Of a DNA stretch of 64,000 bases, positions 17,269-26,257 are shown piece after piece. The first letter of the stretch is position 1; every line of letters begins with the position of its first letter. The position numbers and the translations under genes were made by a program. This DNA is from JAHEGP01 sp963751595 (lineage in GTDB: Bacteria; Pseudomonadota; Gammaproteobacteria; Pseudomonadales; JAHEGP01). Below the pieces are notes generated by a model, which ran no database searches, was not told where the DNA came from, and saw only the letters and a list, made by a program, of their open reading frames with translations. The stretch covers positions 226,386-290,385 of the forward strand of contig CAVVVC010000008.1 of the NCBI GenBank assembly GCA_963751595.1, read 5' to 3'.

Positions 17269-18267
17269 ATGGTTCCACGCAAGTTTTATATGCCTGAGAA
17301 GATGAATACCGAATCGGGTGCCGAGCGCCGCGTCGGCGTTGAAATCGAACTGTCAGGACTGGGTCTCACCAATATGGCGGCGGTGGTGCAAAAGAGTCTG
17401 GGCGGCCAGATGATCACGCAATCCGCTTTCGAGCTGGATATCAAGGAAACCGAAGTCGGCAATTTTGGCATCGAAATGGATAGCCAGATGATCAAGTGGC
17501 TGGGCCGGCAGATTCACAAGCGGGACCACCCCCTGAAGGACCTGGAGCAGCGGGCAACCGATGCCATGTCTTTGCTGGCGATGAACGTCGTCCCCTGTGA
17601 GCTGGTGGCGCCGCCTATTTCGTTCTCGAATCTGCCGAAGCTGGACGTGCTGGTGGATGAGCTGCGACAGGCCGGCGCCAAGGGCACCCTCAGCTCGCCC
17701 TGGTATGCCTTCGGTGTGCACTTCAATCCGGAGTTGCCGCGCCTCGATGCAAAAACGATCGCCGCTTATATGAAGGCCTTTGCCTGTTTATGTGACTGGT
17801 TGATATGGCACGAAGGCGTCGATCTTTCCCGCCGGATCCCGCCTTTTATCAAATTGTTTCCAAACGAATACCTTGAGAAGCTGGTCAACCCGGACTACTG
17901 GCCAGACCTGGACACCCTGATCGACGACTATCTTGAGTTCAATCCTACGCGCAACCGCATTCTGGACATGCTGCCAATGTTCCAGCACCTGGACGCGCCT
18001 CGGGTAGACGCCGTCATCGAAGACATCCTGGTGAAGCCCCGGCCCACGCTTCACTATCGCCTGCCAAACTGCGAGATCGACGATGCCGACTGGTCTTTGC
18101 CGATGCCGTGGAATGACCTGATGCAGGTCGAATCGCTGGCCAATGATGCCGAACGTCTCGAGCGCTGGAGTTACCGCTTCTGGGTCTATCTGCAACAACC
18201 GATGAAGTGGCCGTTTATCGAGCCTTGGTACAAACAGGTTCAGAAGTGTCTCGTAGACCTGTCATAG
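17269..18267 (+). CDS. Putative amidoligase (Amidoligase_2 family)
   Basis: The 332-aa protein resembles the COOH-NH2 ligase-fold amidoligases related to glutamine synthetase and gamma-glutamylcysteine synthetase, which are predicted to form amide bonds on small molecules or peptides using ATP. The metal/ATP-site motif GVEIELSG is near residue 23, and a second acidic/His block WYAFGVHFNPE is near residue 147. ATG 17269 has AGAGGGG a few bases upstream and is preferred over the open start at 17182. The next gene, a class I glutamine amidotransferase, overlaps it by 22 bases; this pairing is the known genomic signature of the family. The substrate is unknown, and confidence is in the family only. 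Confidence 0.8.
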   Translation: MVPRKFYMPEKMNTESGAERRVGVEIELSGLGLTNMAAVVQKSLGGQMITQSAFELDIKETEVGNFGIEMDSQMIKWLGRQIHKRDHPLKDLEQRATDAMSLLAMNVVPCELVAPPISFSNLPKLDVLVDELRQAGAKGTLSSPWYAFGVHFNPELPRLDAKTIAAYMKAFACLCDWLIWHEGVDLSRRIPPFIKLFPNEYLEKLVNPDYWPDLDTLIDDYLEFNPTRNRILDMLPMFQHLDAPRVDAVIEDILVKPRPTLHYRLPNCEIDDADWSLPMPWNDLMQVESLANDAERLERWSYRFWVYLQQPMKWPFIEPWYKQVQKCLVDLS

Positions 18268-18935
18268 GCGTTACCGGGCCCGACAAGCGCTTTCCCCAGT
18301 CCTGGTGGATGACGCGGTTTTGCCTGTGGCTTTGTGGTGCCGATGCCATTTACCTGACGCCAAAAAGCGATTTCCAGCGCCACCTGTTGAATGCCCTTGT
18401 CATCGGTGGCGGGGATGATATCGATCCCGGGCTATACGGCCACCACGATCCTGGTCTGGCCCCCATCGATCGAGATCGTGATGCCTTCGAAGTCGACATG
18501 ATTCAGCATGCCCTGGGTACCAACCTGCCGATCGTCGGTATCTGTCGCGGCATGCAGCTACTCAATGTGGTCCTCGGGGGTAACCTCCACGGTGACATAC
18601 GCGCCATGCGGATTCGTACATCCAATCGCCGCTCGCCGCTGCCACTCAAGCTGGCGCACATCGACGGCGGCAGCCTGCTGGGAAGCGTGGTTGGAGAGGG
18701 GCCGCTACGTATCAACAGCCTGCATCACCAGGCCGTGGATCGGATGGGGGAGACGATGCGTCCTGTGGCATGGGACGATGACGGCATCGTCCAGGCCATC
18801 GAAAGCAGTGACCATCGCCTGCTTGTGGGGGTGCAGTGGCACCCCGAGTATCTGCCCTATATCGCCAATCAGCGGCGCCTGTTTGGACACCTGGTGATAG
18901 CGGCCCGGGAGCACCGGCAAGAACGCCTGCTGTGA
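18246..18935 (+). CDS. Class I glutamine amidotransferase (peptidase C26-like)
   Basis: The 229-aa product has the GAT class I / gamma-glutamyl hydrolase fold: GGGDDIDPGLYG (about residues 56-67), the nucleophile elbow GICRGMQLLN with catalytic Cys, and the His-Glu pair in VQWHPEYLP near the C-terminus. All three catalytic residues are present, so it can probably release ammonia from glutamine or cleave gamma-glutamyl bonds. GTG 18246 gives SRRPVIGVTGPD, matching the family N-terminus; a GTG at 18207 is also open. It overlaps the amidoligase gene and most likely supplies or removes the amide group that enzyme handles. Its own stop overlaps the next gene. Confidence 0.85.
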   Translation: MSRRPVIGVTGPDKRFPQSWWMTRFCLWLCGADAIYLTPKSDFQRHLLNALVIGGGDDIDPGLYGHHDPGLAPIDRDRDAFEVDMIQHALGTNLPIVGICRGMQLLNVVLGGNLHGDIRAMRIRTSNRRSPLPLKLAHIDGGSLLGSVVGEGPLRINSLHHQAVDRMGETMRPVAWDDDGIVQAIESSDHRLLVGVQWHPEYLPYIANQRRLFGHLVIAAREHRQERLL

Positions 18936-19372
18936 TCGGCGCCTATGCATCACTGTTTTTCAGCGCATTGCTGGCAGCAACTCTGCTGCCTTTCTACTCC
19001 GAGGTGGTGTTGGTCGGGCTGTTGGCCTCGTATCCCCAGCTCTGGCCGCAATTATGGTTGGCTGCTACACTCGGCAACACGATCGGTGCAGCCATTAACT
19101 GGTTGCTAGGCCGCTACCTTTTGCACTTTCAGGATCGCCGCTGGTTTCCCTTTAACCCCGACAAACTCGGCCCGGCGCAACGCTGGTTTCAGCGCTACGG
19201 TGTCTGGTCACTCCTGTTATCCTGGCTGCCTGTTGGGGGCGATGCGCTAACCTTTGTTGCCGGAATGATGCGGGTACCCTTCATCGTGTTCTGGACCCTC
19301 ACCCTGATTGGCAAGGGCGCGCGTTATCTTCTGGTGATCTACCTGGCCGGCCAGTTACCGATTGCCCAATAG
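18932..19372 (+). CDS. YqaA/DedA-type membrane protein
   Basis: The 146-aa protein begins at GTG 18932, inside the stop of the amidotransferase gene (GTGA overlap). It has hydrophobic helices at about residues 4-27, 37-60, 85-105 and 118-140, and the pattern LPFYSEVVLVG ... LGNTIGAAINWLLGR ... PVGGDALTFVAG typical of the YqaA branch of the SNARE-associated/DedA superfamily. Those proteins are linked to lipid flipping and membrane homeostasis. Tight coupling to the amidoligase pair suggests the product of that pathway may act at the envelope, which is inference. Confidence 0.8.
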   Translation: MIGAYASLFFSALLAATLLPFYSEVVLVGLLASYPQLWPQLWLAATLGNTIGAAINWLLGRYLLHFQDRRWFPFNPDKLGPAQRWFQRYGVWSLLLSWLPVGGDALTFVAGMMRVPFIVFWTLTLIGKGARYLLVIYLAGQLPIAQ

Positions 19373-19414
19373 TTAAATCGAGAGGAGCTCTCCGCCCCTT
19401 TAAGGCTTCTGGTT

Positions 19415-20245
19415 ATGATATCTCTTTTTCGAGCCTGTACCCTGAGTGCCGCGGCCCTTGGTGCAAGCTGCGTTGCGAGCGGGGAAGACATCGACGGCGT
19501 CGCCAATTACGCCTACTCCGTCTTTGTAGGTACCGGGCGCTATGCGATCGAGGATCGTGTCATTTATGTCTTTCGAGCGCCGCTGGCAGTGAATATACGT
19601 GACATCGACCTGGAAGCAGATCGCAATGTTGGCTTACGGCTACTGGCCCCCTTCGCGATAGGTGTGACAGACTACGAAAAACTGGAGGATTTTCCAGAGC
19701 TCGTTGTTGACTCCCTGCAAACCATCAGCATTGTTCCCGGCGTGGAGGTGCCCATAGCGTTGAACGATCACTGGCGGGTCGCACCTTTTGCCCAGGCCGG
19801 AGCTGGCTTGGATGTAAAATCTGATTCCCGAAGTTTCATCTGGGGGGCTGGAGTCCGCCTCCGCGGCGAGTATGGCGAAGCATCGCGATGGAAGGTTGGC
19901 GGGGAGTTTTTATGGGCAGGCAATGACCCGAACAAAGATGACCCCACCACACGCTTTTCGCGCTGGGGTCTGGGCGCGGAGTACAAAATTCCCACCAACG
20001 TGATGGTTGCAGGCCGTTACATCTCCTGGCATATACGCGCGATCCAGTGGTATTTCACCGATGCAGTGGATTTCGAGAAGCCATTGCTCTCGAGTGGAAT
20101 CAACCGCTCCCATGAGCTTGGATTGTCATTTGGCCTCAGCCATCCTGTTCGTGTTCTGGGTTACGATTTCACCCAACTGGGAGTGGGCTATGAATGGTCG
20201 AAGGATTTAAGCGCCGTCAAGTTTTTCACCACCTTTCCATTTTGA
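19415..20245 (+). CDS. Predicted outer-membrane beta-barrel protein
   Basis: No named family was recognised. The 276-aa product has a Sec signal peptide (about residues 1-23, ending near ASG/E) and then alternating hydrophobic and polar segments with many aromatic residues, such as WKVGGEFLWAG, WGLGAEYKI and FDFTQLGVGYEW-like YDFTQLGVGYEW. It ends in Phe (FTTFPF), the outer-membrane insertion signal. It lies 42 bp after the YqaA-type gene, so it may belong to the same transcript as the amidoligase group. Confidence 0.65.
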   Translation: MISLFRACTLSAAALGASCVASGEDIDGVANYAYSVFVGTGRYAIEDRVIYVFRAPLAVNIRDIDLEADRNVGLRLLAPFAIGVTDYEKLEDFPELVVDSLQTISIVPGVEVPIALNDHWRVAPFAQAGAGLDVKSDSRSFIWGAGVRLRGEYGEASRWKVGGEFLWAGNDPNKDDPTTRFSRWGLGAEYKIPTNVMVAGRYISWHIRAIQWYFTDAVDFEKPLLSSGINRSHELGLSFGLSHPVRVLGYDFTQLGVGYEWSKDLSAVKFFTTFPF

Positions 20246-20453
20246 AGACTTCTCCACCGGGGGGCTGTGCTTTTTGGCTTGCAGCAAGAACGTTGAGCAA
20301 GGGCTGCGAACACATGATAGTCTGGAATTCGGGGCGTCGATGCTTGCCTGTAACATTGCTGGAAGGATACGGCAGTGGTGCCCGGGGTGATGCTGCGCCC
20401 TGCAAACAGTTGGCGGGCAAGCGACCACCTGATTACTTAGGAGGGGAACTGCC

Positions 20454-21077
20454 ATGTTGACGTTTTTGAAGTCTGCCTTGTTCAGGGGTTTGCTGATACT
20501 TCTACCGATACTCTTTTTGATTATCATCGTGAAAGAGTTTATCGAGCTGATTATTGGCCTGGCGACACCGATCGCTGATTTATTGCCGGCAAAGCTGATA
20601 GAGAGCGTACCGGAAACGGAAATACTGGCCGCCATGCTGATCGTCGGCGCGGCGCTGCTTATCGGGATTTTTTCGATGCTGCCGGCTGCCGCGAGGGCGG
20701 GCCGCATGGTCGAGGAGTACACTGTCGACCGGTTGCCGGTCTATCGTCCTCTCAAGACCTTGTTGCAGGCGCTGCTGGGATTCGAGCAATCTGACGCTTT
20801 CAGACCCGCCCTGATGAGCAGTGATTCCGGCGTGGTAGATCCGGTTTATATTATCGAGGATAAGGGCGGGCCCCGGGTTGTGGTGCTGGTGCCCTGGACC
20901 CCGGCCTCGTTTGCAGGGTCACTGAAGCTGGTGCCCCGCGACCAACTTAAGATGCTCGATCTTACCCTGGATGAATTCTCACTGTGTATTGGTCACTATG
21001 GGGTGGGCATGTCTGAGTTGCTGGCAGATAACGGAAAGTTGCTAAAGCAAGAACAGGGCCCTGACGGCAGAAGTTAG
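20454..21077 (+). CDS. DUF502 family membrane protein
   Basis: The 207-aa protein has two N-terminal transmembrane helices (about residues 10-35 and 58-80) and a soluble C-terminal domain with the DUF502 pattern: DRLPVYRPLKTLLQALLG, then VVVLVPWTPASFAGSLKLVP. The role of the family is unknown. AGGAGGGG lies just before ATG 20454. The next membrane protein gene starts 12 bp downstream, so they likely form an operon. Confidence 0.85.
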   Translation: MLTFLKSALFRGLLILLPILFLIIIVKEFIELIIGLATPIADLLPAKLIESVPETEILAAMLIVGAALLIGIFSMLPAAARAGRMVEEYTVDRLPVYRPLKTLLQALLGFEQSDAFRPALMSSDSGVVDPVYIIEDKGGPRVVVLVPWTPASFAGSLKLVPRDQLKMLDLTLDEFSLCIGHYGVGMSELLADNGKLLKQEQGPDGRS

Positions 21078-21089
21078 CGAACTGAATCT

Positions 21090-21752
21090 ATGACTGAACT
21101 AGCAACTGCCATAGCGCCCCTGCTACTGATCGATGTCCTCAATCCGGTGCTGTTTGCCCTGTTGATTTATTGTGCGGGAAGCTCGCGGCCAGTTGCCAAC
21201 AGCAGCGCCTTGTTGCTCGGTCATACGCTGGCCTATCTGCTGGTCGGCCTGGTGGCATCGTTAGGTATCGAACGACTCACCCAGCGCCTGGACAATCCGC
21301 AACCGGTGGATTTCGTTGTCGAGTTTTTGCTGGGGGTCGCGTTGATATATGCCGCATTATCCAGTCGTGACGGTGGCGCCAGTGAAAACCGCACACCGGA
21401 GGGCGAGCTGACCCCGCTGGGATGTCTCGCTTACGGTGCGGTCGTTAATTTTTTGGGCGCTCCGTTCGCACTGCCTTACCTGGCGGCGGTCAGTGCAATT
21501 ATCCAGGCCGACTTATCCACAGCCGGGGCGTTATCGGTGCTAACGGTCTACAACCTGGCCTATGCGCTACCGTTTGCCCTTATTCCCGCGCTTATTGCGG
21601 TCGTGGGTGATCGCGCGCGGCCGGGCCTGGAAGCCATCAACCGCTGGCTTGAGCGGACGGTCGACCTGTTGATGCCCTGGTTGCTGTTGGCCCTGGGGAT
21701 TTGGCTACTGACGGACGTTTACCGCTATGTCAGCGGCCTGGAACCGGGCTGA
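21090..21752 (+). CDS. Six-helix membrane protein (GAP/LysE-like)
   Basis: The 220-aa product has about six hydrophobic helices, arranged as two groups of three with a charged loop near residues 90-110 (SSRDGGASENRTPEGE). The start IAPLLLIDVLNPVLFALLIY and the FLGAPFALPYLAAV motif resemble GAP/Sap and cytochrome-c-biogenesis-like LysE-superfamily proteins, which export small molecules or electrons. Assignment to a subfamily is not certain. It follows the DUF502 gene directly. Confidence 0.65.
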   Translation: MTELATAIAPLLLIDVLNPVLFALLIYCAGSSRPVANSSALLLGHTLAYLLVGLVASLGIERLTQRLDNPQPVDFVVEFLLGVALIYAALSSRDGGASENRTPEGELTPLGCLAYGAVVNFLGAPFALPYLAAVSAIIQADLSTAGALSVLTVYNLAYALPFALIPALIAVVGDRARPGLEAINRWLERTVDLLMPWLLLALGIWLLTDVYRYVSGLEPG

Positions 21753-21895
21753 GCCGCTGGAAAGTATAGTCAGGACAGCTTTTTTCCAGGCTTGCCCCAG
21801 GGCAGTGCACAACTCCAATGACTTTATCGTGACGGTTGCCAGCCCCAGCCTGCCAAGCCCGGTGAATTTCCGGCAGGGTTCCGCTTGCAGAAAGC

Positions 21896-24800
21896 TTACT
21901 TATCGGATTGCAGCTGGGTCGAGATATGTCCCGGTAGCCTGATGGTGTTCTGAATGAGTTGCCAGGGGTAGCTAACCAGGTCCTGGGCGGCACTGCTACT
22001 GACTTTCGGGTTTTGCAGATCCCCCGAGACTTTGAGTGTCAGTGTGGGCTGTTTATCGTCGCCCACGAGCAGGTATCCAACCACCGGTATTCGCCCCAAA
22101 CTCTTCCTCAAGCCGCTGATCAAGTTGAACGTCATGTCAGTGGTGTTACTGTCCGGGTCGATTATCCCGGTACCCCTGATGTTGAGCTCATCGGAGTCGA
22201 TAACCATCGATTTCAAATCCAGCACACCATGCTTGTAAACTGCTTCCAGGTAAGCCTCCCGCGCCGGCAAGCCCTGACTGTGGTAGTTGGGGGGGTTGAA
22301 GGTCAGCAGTCCCGGCAGGGTGTTGATAAATGCCAGCATATTGTTGAGGTGCTTGTAATCCTTGATGATGGTATTTTGAATGCGCAGCGCGCCGTGCAGT
22401 TCGTCGCGATCACCCTCCGCGAGAAACTCCACAGTACCACCCTCGAAATCAGCCAGGGTCACAAAATTGGTCAGAACAGAGATATCCAGATCCTTGCCGC
22501 CGAAGCTGAAATGACCATCGGCATAGTCGAGCACGGAAATGCCTGCGCCATAATAAAACCGGGCGCTAGCCTTGCCGTTTTTGAAGGTTGCGAAAAACTC
22601 ATCTACCGGCGTGCGGCGGAGTTCGTCAAGCGCGATAAAACTGTTGCGGCCGTGTAAATTGACCACCGTTGCAGTTTCCGCGCTGGCGTTCTGCCGCTTC
22701 GGCTGACCAAGTGGCTTTTCGGTGGCAGCGCCAGGGCCATTGAAAGCGTCGAGAATATCGCCCAGCGCGGCAATACTGTAGCCGACGTCCCTGGTTTCTA
22801 TATCGATTTTATCCCCCCACTTGACCTGCACCTTGCGGTTGATATCGAGATGACCCTGTCCCGCCGCGTAGCTGCCTGAAAAACGATAATCCGTGATACG
22901 CCGGTGATCCGGCCCCATCAGCAAGCTCAACGGAAACCTCAAATGGCCACGAATTTGATAGGGCGCTCCACCGGTGGCAGAACTCACGTGCAGCGCGCCA
23001 CGACTGATTTGCAGTTGCTGCAGCAGCGGGGACAAGGTGTAAAGTCGGCTGATATCGTCAATATCGGCGGACCAGCTGCCGCTCTCGCTACGGGCGAATA
23101 CGGCGCCCAATCGAGGAATGCCTATTCGCAGGTTCTCGCCCTGGCTGGCGACCGTAAGGCCGATACTACGCTCGGCGCTAAACCAGGTTGAGCCTGTTGA
23201 GTTTCGCATTAGAAGATTATGGAGCAGCAGTTTTCCGCTGCCCGAGGCAAAATTCACTCGTCCCTGCAGGCCCGCCGTGATGCCCCGCGCGATTGCGAAG
23301 CCGCTTTTGGTGATAGTCAATTCATTGTTGCTGTACCGCACGCTGGTGGGTTGCACGGTAATATCGTTGCCAGCCACCGACAAAAGGACCGGTGCACTGC
23401 TGGCGGCCGTGACTTCGCTGCCCACTACCAGGGTGATGCTGGTATCGGTGGCCTGCCTCAGGGCCAGGGTATCGGTAGGCAGGCTGCGCAAGGCGATGGT
23501 TAGCCTGGCATAGGGCAAGCGGGACTGGTATTCACCGCTGATACGGGCGTTCAGGCCGGAATCGCTGGTAACCCCAACCTTGTCCAGGCTGCCGGAAACA
23601 CTGTCGAGGTCGAAAGGCGTAGAAAACGCCTCCACAGCGATAGCGGTGTCGCCATATAGCCAATTTGACGCGGGAATGTCGATGCGATCCCCTGCTGCGC
23701 CAAAATGATAGGTCAGCTTCAAGGGTCGTTCCGAGCTCTCCAGCAGGGTGAGCTCGGAATCCGCGTCCTGCCAATGAAATTTATTGACGTCGATTTTCAG
23801 CTCGCCCACGTTCGAACCGAGGTCGAGTTTGCCGCTGATCGCGGCACTGATTAACCCACCCATGCTGACATTGAGTTGCTTGAAATCGAGCCTCGTTCTT
23901 TCGAGAACGATATCGAGCCCGTCAACGTCCAGCTGTTGCCCGCCGACTGCAAGCACAGTCTCACCGGCGGAAAAACGCCCGTTGGACTCAACGTCGCCAG
24001 TACTCAGGTCGATACGCAGGGTCAGGTCGACATCCGTCAACCCCCGCACCTGATGCACGGGCAAGGGAATACCATAGTGCTGCAGCAGGTCCAGCACACC
24101 CCCCGATGCCTGGGCGCGGGTGCGTACAACAATCGACAGGATAATCGGGTCGTCATTGAAGTCGATATCGACGTAGGTAGTGCCGGTGTCCTGACCATAA
24201 AACGTGGCATCCCGGGGCTCGATGTGCAATACGCCGCGCTGGAACACCACTCTGGTTTGGGCCGCGAGCACCGGCTCCAGGCCCTCGGCGAAGGTATAGC
24301 GGGTACCCTCAACCCATGCCTCGGCCTCGAGTGTCTGTAACAGGTGCGCGGGCTCGTCGTAGGGCAGAGTGCCCGCCAGCGTCGTCAGCTTGAATTCGCG
24401 GGCGTCCAGGTAATCGATGATCCAGGGATCGATGGCGGGCCCCAGCTTGAACAAACGCACGACAGGCGCTATATCGGCCACCGCCTCGTCACTGCTGGCC
24501 TGGAAGCTGAGCCGCTCCGAGTCGGCCTGGAGTTGAATATCGAGCGCCAGGGTAGCCGCCAGCCGGACATCGAGCTGCGCTTCCAGCAGCACCGCAACGG
24601 TATCGATGCGGGCGGTGCCGCCAAGCTCCAGACCCTGTGCTTCAAGCCTGAGGTATTTGATTTCCAGCAGTAGACTTTCATCCTCGCTGTCCAGGAGGAC
24701 CAGCACGTCGGCGCCGGGACCCTGTGCGGCAAGTTTTCCCGCGCCGTCCCCCCGGTAGTGGAACTGCGCGGTCATGTTGGCGACCTCGATGCGGTGAATA

Positions 24801-25117
24801 TCGACGCTACTGAACAGCTTCTTCAGGTACTTGATACCACTCAGGAGCTGCTTGAGTGAGTTCGGTTCCGGCCGTTCTGCATGCTGCAATGTGCTTTTGT
24901 CGCCCTCATCGCCGGTTGTGACAGTGACGCGACGGACGTCAAGCTGCAGCTTCCGGTCAAGCTTTAGCTGCAGCCCTTCCAGTTCGAAGTTGGCGACGTT
25001 GAGCTGGTCCAGCTGAATGCCGCGCATCAATAACAGACCGACCAGCGCGATGGCAGCGGCGCTAGCCAGGCTGGCACCTAGCAGGAATTTGAGTGCTAAT
25101 CGAAGTGGCGGCTTCAT
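21896..25117 (-). CDS. Large AsmA-like (YhdP/DUF3971-type) envelope protein
   Basis: The 1073-aa product has one N-terminal transmembrane helix (about residues 10-31) and then a very long periplasmic region of beta-rich repeats, ending in an AsmA-like C-terminal domain (blocks such as GGTVEFLAEGDRDELHGALR, then INTLPGLLTF, the GTGIIDPDSNTTDM segment and SGDLQNPKV). Proteins of this AsmA/TamB/YhdP group form hydrophobic bridges that move phospholipids from inner to outer membrane. The family is usually 1000-1300 aa, so this one is complete. It is transcribed alone on the minus strand, divergent from lemA with about 280 bp between. Confidence 0.8.
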   Translation of the reverse strand: MKPPLRLALKFLLGASLASAAAIALVGLLLMRGIQLDQLNVANFELEGLQLKLDRKLQLDVRRVTVTTGDEGDKSTLQHAERPEPNSLKQLLSGIKYLKKLFSSVDIHRIEVANMTAQFHYRGDGAGKLAAQGPGADVLVLLDSEDESLLLEIKYLRLEAQGLELGGTARIDTVAVLLEAQLDVRLAATLALDIQLQADSERLSFQASSDEAVADIAPVVRLFKLGPAIDPWIIDYLDAREFKLTTLAGTLPYDEPAHLLQTLEAEAWVEGTRYTFAEGLEPVLAAQTRVVFQRGVLHIEPRDATFYGQDTGTTYVDIDFNDDPIILSIVVRTRAQASGGVLDLLQHYGIPLPVHQVRGLTDVDLTLRIDLSTGDVESNGRFSAGETVLAVGGQQLDVDGLDIVLERTRLDFKQLNVSMGGLISAAISGKLDLGSNVGELKIDVNKFHWQDADSELTLLESSERPLKLTYHFGAAGDRIDIPASNWLYGDTAIAVEAFSTPFDLDSVSGSLDKVGVTSDSGLNARISGEYQSRLPYARLTIALRSLPTDTLALRQATDTSITLVVGSEVTAASSAPVLLSVAGNDITVQPTSVRYSNNELTITKSGFAIARGITAGLQGRVNFASGSGKLLLHNLLMRNSTGSTWFSAERSIGLTVASQGENLRIGIPRLGAVFARSESGSWSADIDDISRLYTLSPLLQQLQISRGALHVSSATGGAPYQIRGHLRFPLSLLMGPDHRRITDYRFSGSYAAGQGHLDINRKVQVKWGDKIDIETRDVGYSIAALGDILDAFNGPGAATEKPLGQPKRQNASAETATVVNLHGRNSFIALDELRRTPVDEFFATFKNGKASARFYYGAGISVLDYADGHFSFGGKDLDISVLTNFVTLADFEGGTVEFLAEGDRDELHGALRIQNTIIKDYKHLNNMLAFINTLPGLLTFNPPNYHSQGLPAREAYLEAVYKHGVLDLKSMVIDSDELNIRGTGIIDPDSNTTDMTFNLISGLRKSLGRIPVVGYLLVGDDKQPTLTLKVSGDLQNPKVSSSAAQDLVSYPWQLIQNTIRLPGHISTQLQSDK

Positions 25118-25396
25118 ACATTCACTGATTGCCAGGCCTGAAACGCAGTGGGCAGGTTCCCAATCCCCAGGGAGTTACGGCGCCAGTATAGCGAAGAAGC
25201 CAATTGCAATCTTCCATGCCCGACTGCACGAGCTCTGCCTTGTCGCTTGGGCGATCAACGTGAAAGGCGACCACCCTGGCGAGGGCGGAAGTTGCGGCGC
25301 GCCTGAGCGGACAGGGCGTACGCTTTACGGCGGGATCTATCAGGGTGTAAGCTCCGTCGGGAGTATCACTTTGGGTCGAGACAGGAGCACGGCGTT

Positions 25397-25945
25397 ATGG
25401 GGGAGTTCTGGCCGGTATTCATTTTTCTGGGGGTTTTCGTCACCCTGATTTTGGTCGGCATGTACAACAAGTTTATCAAGTACCGCAACACCATCGAAGA
25501 GCAGTGGAGCGGTATCGAAGTGGCCCTGCGGCGGCGCTACAACCTGCTGCCGAATGTCGTTAAGGTCGTGGGTGGTTATGCGGAGCATGAGGCCGGCACC
25601 CTTTCCAAAGTGACTGCGCAGCGGGTCGATGACAGCAACAAGGATCACAGGGCGCAGGAGGAGAGTGAAATCTCTCGATCCCTCAACCAGATCATGGCCG
25701 TAGCAGAAGGCTACCCGGAGCTGCGCGCCAGTGAAAACTACCTGAATCTGCAGGATGCGTTGAATCAGGTCGAGCTGGAGATACTACAGGCGCGTCGCGG
25801 GTATAATGCGGCGGTGAGAAAGTACAATACCCATGTCCAATCCTTCCCGAGCAATTTGATGGCGAAGCTGTTCGACTTCAATAATGCCGAATACTTTGAG
25901 CTGGAGCTGGCAACCCAACGCGAGATTCCCGCACTCGAGATATGA
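25397..25945 (+). CDS. lemA: LemA family protein
   Basis: The 182-aa protein has an N-terminal transmembrane helix (about residues 5-22) followed by the long four-helix LemA domain: YNKFIKYRNTIEEQWSGIEV, then LRRRYNLLPNVVKVV, and the closing VQSFPSNLMAKLF and ATQREIPALEI. LemA proteins are widespread with little-defined function, in several species linked to membrane stress, magnetosomes or lipoprotein-like processing. Often a TPM-domain protein with a Gly-rich tail is next to it. Here the neighbour on the other strand is a different coiled-coil protein that also has a Gly-rich tail. Confidence 0.92.
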   Translation: MGEFWPVFIFLGVFVTLILVGMYNKFIKYRNTIEEQWSGIEVALRRRYNLLPNVVKVVGGYAEHEAGTLSKVTAQRVDDSNKDHRAQEESEISRSLNQIMAVAEGYPELRASENYLNLQDALNQVELEILQARRGYNAAVRKYNTHVQSFPSNLMAKLFDFNNAEYFELELATQREIPALEI

Positions 25946-26257
25946 ACCCTCGGCGCTTCCTGTCAGACGCGGGGTCGTCGGCGCCGGGCTTGTCTGACTG
26001 CGGACAATGATGTTTTCGGGAACGTCCCCGTTGGGTTGACGCTCTGGATCGCCCGGCTTGAGCGGGTGGCGACGGCTGATGGGGCTATGGTCACGTTGTA
26101 TCGCCGCTAGCCGATTGAGCTGCTGGAATTGGATTTGAAACGGACAGTGGTCGCGCCAGTCCGGCGCTTTGCTTGCTCTTCAGATGGCCTGAGACCCCCT
26201 TTGACAACAGCTCGCTACCGGCCCGCTGCTTCTCGCAGCTGAATGCAAAAACCGCTC
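25946..26257. other. Convergent intergenic region after lemA
   Basis: These 312 bp lie between the 3' ends of lemA (plus) and the Gly-rich coiled-coil gene (minus). Short frames in both directions here are shadows of low-complexity sequence and have no start signals. No terminator with a T tract was found. Confidence 0.5.
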
